Below, piece after piece: positions 60,473-64,000 of a stretch of DNA of 64,000 nt; position 1 is the stretch's first letter; each line of letters starts with the position of its first letter. The notes beneath the pieces are model-generated. The model ran no database searches, was not told where the DNA came from, and worked only from the letters and a program-made list of their open reading frames with translations. Origin of the DNA: Pseudomonadota bacterium. GTDB lineage: Bacteria > Desulfobacterota > Desulfobacteria > Desulfobacterales > RPRI01. A program made the translations under genes and the position numbers. The stretch covers positions 57,428 to 121,427 of the forward strand of contig JAHITX010000040.1 of NCBI GenBank assembly GCA_018817425.1, given 5' to 3'.

Positions 60473-62422
60473 GTGAAACCACCTGAGTCGTCAAATATTA
60501 CCTCTGCCTTTCATAAAATCAAGTGTAATTCCGAAGCCAATTTGAGGAAAGTATGTGATAGTGGCCGGACAATAATAATGGTAGGAACTGCTACCTGCGG
60601 CAGGTCGGCAGGTGCCATGGAGACGTTTGATGCAATAAAACAAGAGATCGAAGATAAGAATCTTGACTGCTCTGTCATTGAGGTCGGCTGCATTGGCCAC
60701 TGTTATGCAGAGCCGCTTGTAGTGGTCAGCAAACCAGGGGTTTCTCCCACCTGTTACCGGCATGTGGATACCGTTATTGCCAGAAGGCTTATTCGTGAAT
60801 GTATTGTTAACGATAGGCAGCTTGAGGAATATGTGTTGGGGATTTTGGATACAAATGATTCTCTGTGCTGCTTTACCCAGATTCAGAGATCCCGATATGA
60901 ACAAAAAATCGTGCTCAAGAACTGTGGCATAATTGATGCCTGCAGCATCGATTACTACATTGCTGCAGACGGCTACTCATCTCTTAGAAAAGCCTTGCAG
61001 ATGCAGCCTGAAGAAATTATTGATGAGATCAAGCGGTCCGGACTTCGGGGCAGAGGGGGTGCCGGTTATTCCACAGGGCAGAAGTGGGAAACCTGCTTTA
61101 ACGCGCCTGGGTCAACAAAATATGTAATATGCAACGGTGATGAAGGCGATCCGGGAGCGTTTTTAGATCGTACGCTTTTAGAAAGCGATCCGCATTCTGT
61201 AATTGAGGGAATCATTATTGCCGGTTATACTATTAGAGCAAGGCAGGGTTATATCTATGTTCGTGCTGAGTATCCGCTGGCAATTGAACGCATACAGACT
61301 GCTCTTGAACTGGCGAAACAATATGGTCTTATCGGTGAACATATTCTCGGCAGCAGTTTCAGTTTTGATCTGAAACTTTTTCAGGGTGCGGGGGCGTTTG
61401 TCTGCGGTGAAGAGACCGCTCTCATATCATCCTTAGAGGGAAAACCCGGAATACCCAGGCACCGGCCGCCCTATCCGGCGTTTAAAGGACTGTTTGGAAC
61501 CCCGACGCTTGTTAACAATGTAAAAACCTTGGCCTATGTGCGCCACATTATATCAAAGGGAGCGAATTGGTTTGCAGATATCGGCACCAAGGGAAGCAAG
61601 GGAACCGCCATTTTTGCCCTTGCCGGCAAAGTCGTAAATACCGGTCTGGTTGAGGTACCCATGGGTACCACTTTGCGACAGATTATCTATGATGTTGGTG
61701 GCGGAATTGCCAATGGCAGGCAATTTAGGGCAGTACAAATAGGCGGTCCATCGGGAGGGTTCCTCCCTGAATCTGTCCTTGATACGCCTGTGGATTTTAG
61801 CACGCTCATTGAACTTGGCGCAATGATGGGCTCAGGAGGTATGATTGTTCTTGATGAAGATGACTGCATGGTGGAGATGTCACGCTATTTTCTCGAATTT
61901 ACTCAGGAGGAGTCTTGTGGCAAATGCACGTTCTGTCGGCTTGGGACCAAACAAATGCTGGCTATGCTTACCGACTTCACCAAGGGCCAGGGCAGAATTG
62001 AAGATTTGGATATACTCTATGAGCTTGCCCATGATGTTCGTGCAGGGTCACTGTGTGGTCTTGGCAAGACCGCACCGAATCCAATACTGACAACTATGCG
62101 CTATTTCCGGGATGAATATGAGGCCCATATAACTCAAAAATACTGTCGGGCGCTGGTGTGTAATGATTTGATCTCCTTTCACTTCAGGGATTACAGATGC
62201 AGTACGGCATGTCATGTATGTGATAATCTGTGCGATGCGGTCAGCTATAAAACTATGTGGGACGGCTTGATAAACATAAGATATAATAAAAAATTTATCG
62301 ATCAGAATAAATGCAACAAATGCAGTATATGTTTGTATATCTGTAATGCAACTGATATTTCTCCTTTTGTTAAGGTTTCGCCTGCCGACAAGATAGCTGA
62401 TAAAAATAGTGTTAAAACGTAG
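60473..62422 (+). CDS. nuoF: NuoF/HndC-like NADH-binding flavoprotein
   Basis: A 649-residue NADH/FMN subunit starting at GTG 60473, 9 bp after NuoE. It has an N-terminal thioredoxin-like 2Fe-2S region (TCGRSAGAME, GCIGHCYAEPLV), the FMN loop GLRGRGGAGYSTGQKWE, FVCGEETALISS for NADH and the cluster motif ESCGKCTFCRLGTKQM. Residues ~570-630 add a Cys-rich tail (CSTACHVCDNLC, CNKCSICLYIC) that departs from standard ferredoxin spacing. It should oxidise or reduce NAD(H) for the neighbouring Hdr or molybdoenzyme complex. Confidence 0.92.
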   Translation: MKPPESSNITSAFHKIKCNSEANLRKVCDSGRTIIMVGTATCGRSAGAMETFDAIKQEIEDKNLDCSVIEVGCIGHCYAEPLVVVSKPGVSPTCYRHVDTVIARRLIRECIVNDRQLEEYVLGILDTNDSLCCFTQIQRSRYEQKIVLKNCGIIDACSIDYYIAADGYSSLRKALQMQPEEIIDEIKRSGLRGRGGAGYSTGQKWETCFNAPGSTKYVICNGDEGDPGAFLDRTLLESDPHSVIEGIIIAGYTIRARQGYIYVRAEYPLAIERIQTALELAKQYGLIGEHILGSSFSFDLKLFQGAGAFVCGEETALISSLEGKPGIPRHRPPYPAFKGLFGTPTLVNNVKTLAYVRHIISKGANWFADIGTKGSKGTAIFALAGKVVNTGLVEVPMGTTLRQIIYDVGGGIANGRQFRAVQIGGPSGGFLPESVLDTPVDFSTLIELGAMMGSGGMIVLDEDDCMVEMSRYFLEFTQEESCGKCTFCRLGTKQMLAMLTDFTKGQGRIEDLDILYELAHDVRAGSLCGLGKTAPNPILTTMRYFRDEYEAHITQKYCRALVCNDLISFHFRDYRCSTACHVCDNLCDAVSYKTMWDGLINIRYNKKFIDQNKCNKCSICLYICNATDISPFVKVSPADKIADKNSVKT

Positions 62423-62438
62423 GAGTATTTCAGGATAG

Positions 62439-63122
62439 ATGGCTTCATCAATTTCAATAACTATAGACGGCAGCAAAATTATAGCTCCGGAAGGTGAGAG
62501 CCTGCTTTATACGGCTCTTAATAATGGATGCTACATTCCACATCTGTGCGCTATAGAAGGAAGCAGCTCGCTTATCTCTGCCTGTCGTTTGTGTTTTGTT
62601 GAAATAGAAGGTCAAGATGACCTGGTCAGTGCCTGCACCGCAAAAATTACACAGGGAATGGTAGTTAACACGCAAAGCGCAAAAGTTCTGCGATTGGTTC
62701 GTACCGGTTTTGAGCTTCTCATGGCTTCTCACCTGGTAGAGTGTGCTGCTTGCTCCAGCAAAGGGTCCTGTGAGCTTCAGAGAATAGCTAAACATCTGGG
62801 GATAAAACTGACATCCGACCGTTTCCGGAAAATAGTTAATGATGTCAAAGCTGATGAAAGCAATCCGGCGTTTATTAATGATACGAGAAAATGTGTTCTT
62901 TGTGGCCGCTGTCTTTGGGTATGTCGGGAGCAACTTGGCAAGAATATGCTTGGGTTTGTTCACCGGGGTTTTGATCGAGTGGTTGCGACGTTTGCCGATG
63001 AGTGTGAGATTGAGGCAAAATGTCGTGACTGCGGGGAATGTACGAAAGTTTGCCCAACAGGGGCTTTAACGGCAAAGTTCGGCGAGAGGTTAGTTGAGTT
63101 TGAAGGAGCGGCTTCGGCCTAG
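62439..63122 (+). CDS. NuoG-like N-terminal iron-sulfur subunit, 227 aa
   Basis: It contains only the electron-wire part of NuoG: a 2Fe-2S domain (CYIPHLCAIEG, ACRLCFVEIEG), the HLVECAACSSKGSCELQ His-Cys motif, and two 4Fe-4S motifs (CVLCGRCLWVC, CRDCGECTKVC). The molybdopterin-type domain of NuoG is absent, as in HoxU, HndD-like and BamI-type subunits. The ATG follows TAGGAGT. It ends the nuoEFG-like set; the next gene lies 455 bp away. Confidence 0.9.
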   Translation: MASSISITIDGSKIIAPEGESLLYTALNNGCYIPHLCAIEGSSSLISACRLCFVEIEGQDDLVSACTAKITQGMVVNTQSAKVLRLVRTGFELLMASHLVECAACSSKGSCELQRIAKHLGIKLTSDRFRKIVNDVKADESNPAFINDTRKCVLCGRCLWVCREQLGKNMLGFVHRGFDRVVATFADECEIEAKCRDCGECTKVCPTGALTAKFGERLVEFEGAASA

Positions 63123-63577
63123 ACAACATCGACGAACCTTTTGCTGTCTATCTACTTATATAAAAACTATATTTGGACAAAAGTGATGAAAAATAAAAAT
63201 ATAAGGATTGGCCGATATTCCTTTAAAGAATACATATCTGCCTGTCAGGGTAGCCCCCTTTTTAATTATGATAATTGCCGGTATGCCTAAATAATCAATA
63301 AAATAATTCAGAGTAATACGTTTACAATCAAATAATCCCAAAATCCATATCCATCTCAATTTAATCCTAATTTCCATATTATGCTATTTAGAAAATCAAC
63401 ACTAAGAATTCATAATTACTATAATCAAGTTCTGTCTGATTTATATTATCATTTTGACTTATTTATAATGTATATATAACAATGCTTTTAAAAAAGTTAG
63501 CTTGTGAACACATTCCTTTTATATATATCTGGAATGTTTTACTTAACAACAAATAAATACTTATATCGGAGCGATAT
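63123..63577. other. AT-rich gene-free gap
   Basis: No gene is supported. TTGTGA (63502-63507) with TATATC (63524-63529) could be a promoter with 16-bp spacing. ACATTCC (63510-63516) and GGAATGT (63531-63537) form a perfect inverted repeat overlapping it and followed by TTTT, so an operator is possible. Confidence 0.4.
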
Positions 63578-64000
63578 ATGTCAAAAGTATCTCTTACTAT
63601 AAATGGTCAAACTGTTACCACGGAATCCGAAAGTACCCTCTTGCAGGCTGCTGTTCAGGAAGGGATTTTTATTCCAACACTTTGTCACAATCCATTGTTA
63701 AAACCTGAAGAAGCCTGCCGGATCTGTGTAGTCGAAGTGGAAGGCAAAAACAAGCTTATTGCTTCCTGTTCTACAATGGTTAAAGAAGCAATGGTGGTTC
63801 ATACGGATTCTCCTCTTGTTTTGGAAACCCGCAAAGGAATTTTAACTTTAATGCTGGAGCAGCATTACGGAGATTGTGTATCGCCGTGTCATATGACTTG
63901 TCCCGGACATCTGGATATCCAGGGTTATGTTGCTCATATTGAAAGAGGCGATCCTATAGAAGCTCTTCGGCTGGTAAAAGAAAAGACTCCTTTTGCTGCA
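63578..64000 (+). CDS. 2Fe-2S/GltD-type NAD(P)H oxidoreductase, N-terminal 141 aa (runs off window)
   Basis: The ATG at 63578 follows CGGAGCGAT and the frame is open to the window end. Residues 1-~95 form a NuoG-type 2Fe-2S domain (IPTLCHNPLL, ACRICVVEVEG, ASCSTMV). From ~102 the sequence CVSPCHMTCPGHLDIQGYVAHIERG matches, in parts, the start of a GltD/NfnB-type flavoprotein. This domain pairing is typical of large FAD-dependent proteins in hydrogenase, formate dehydrogenase and bifurcating complexes of Desulfobacterota. Confidence 0.82.
   Translation, partial: MSKVSLTINGQTVTTESESTLLQAAVQEGIFIPTLCHNPLLKPEEACRICVVEVEGKNKLIASCSTMVKEAMVVHTDSPLVLETRKGILTLMLEQHYGDCVSPCHMTCPGHLDIQGYVAHIERGDPIEALRLVKEKTPFAA

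Noticed and set aside
62875..63377. Minus-strand open frames near the NuoG-like gene and in the following gap
   Set aside because: One is antisense to the NuoG-like gene; the other lies in AT-rich spacer without a ribosome site or recognisable sequence.
1..64000. CRISPR arrays, tRNA and rRNA genes
   Set aside because: No regularly spaced repeats, no cloverleaf with T-loop consensus and no rRNA core sequences were found on reading either strand; a tRNA scan could still reveal one that I missed.

Overview
The window looks like chromosomal DNA of an AT-rich, strictly anaerobic, Gram-negative sulfate-reducing or syntrophic bacterium of the Desulfobacterota (Desulfobacteraceae/Desulfosarcinaceae type). 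This is inferred from gene content, not from a marker-gene search. The evidence is an expanded set of HdrA/MvhD electron-transfer flavoproteins beside metV-metF, a glutaryl-CoA dehydrogenase followed by a glutaconyl-CoA decarboxylase carboxyltransferase subunit, an archaeal/eukaryote-type prolyl-tRNA synthetase, and outer-membrane genes (BamD lipoprotein, TonB receptor).

Positions 1-18.6 kb are mostly housekeeping. They hold a BON-domain tail, a tandem universal stress protein, a glutaredoxin next to a ferredoxin-thioredoxin-reductase-like protein, rplM-rpsI, an RNase Z-like hydrolase, recJ, miaB, a bifunctional-nuclease-family gene, a PHP phosphoesterase, ispG, proS, a bifunctional (p)ppGpp synthase/hydrolase, rpmB, bamD, trxB-trxA and purN. 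Positions 18.8-22.3 kb carry a glutaryl-CoA degradation block (acyl-CoA dehydrogenase, CMD-family protein, GcdA). Positions 22.5-28.6 kb are a decaying accessory zone: a duplicated gene start, a CHASE2/HD-GYP chimera, a frameshifted Fic remnant, an IS110 recombinase remnant, two unknown genes and another frameshifted remnant.

Positions 28.6-37.9 kb hold the most striking system. A long structured leader precedes a TonB-dependent receptor, a NifH-like ATPase, two NifD/NifK-like proteins, a lipid-anchored binding protein, a FecCD-type permease and an ABC ATPase. The start/stop overlaps and tight spacing suggest one operon that imports a chelate or tetrapyrrole and reduces it with a nitrogenase-like two-component enzyme. 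It does not have the make-up of nitrogenase, the Chl/Bch reductases, CfbCD or the Mar system.

Positions 38-63 kb are a flavin/iron-sulfur electron-transfer region. It contains an HdrC/HdrB fusion, a 1483-residue HdrA carrying a GltD-like insertion, several MvhD proteins (one fused to a winged helix), a double HdrA, metV-metF, a short HdrA stub, a HesB/IscA-like protein, an HdrA-MvhD fusion, an acetylene-hydratase-like molybdo/tungsto-enzyme with its ferredoxin, an ATPase/unknown cassette, and NuoE/NuoF/NuoG-like subunits. The parts resemble the MetFV-HdrABC-MvhD complex of acetogens and the BamDEFGHI electron-transfer half of class II benzoyl-CoA reductase; no BamB or BamC is present in the window. 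Two copies of a conserved structured RNA, at 38.2 kb and 55.1 kb, sit ahead of the two halves of this region and may co-regulate them.
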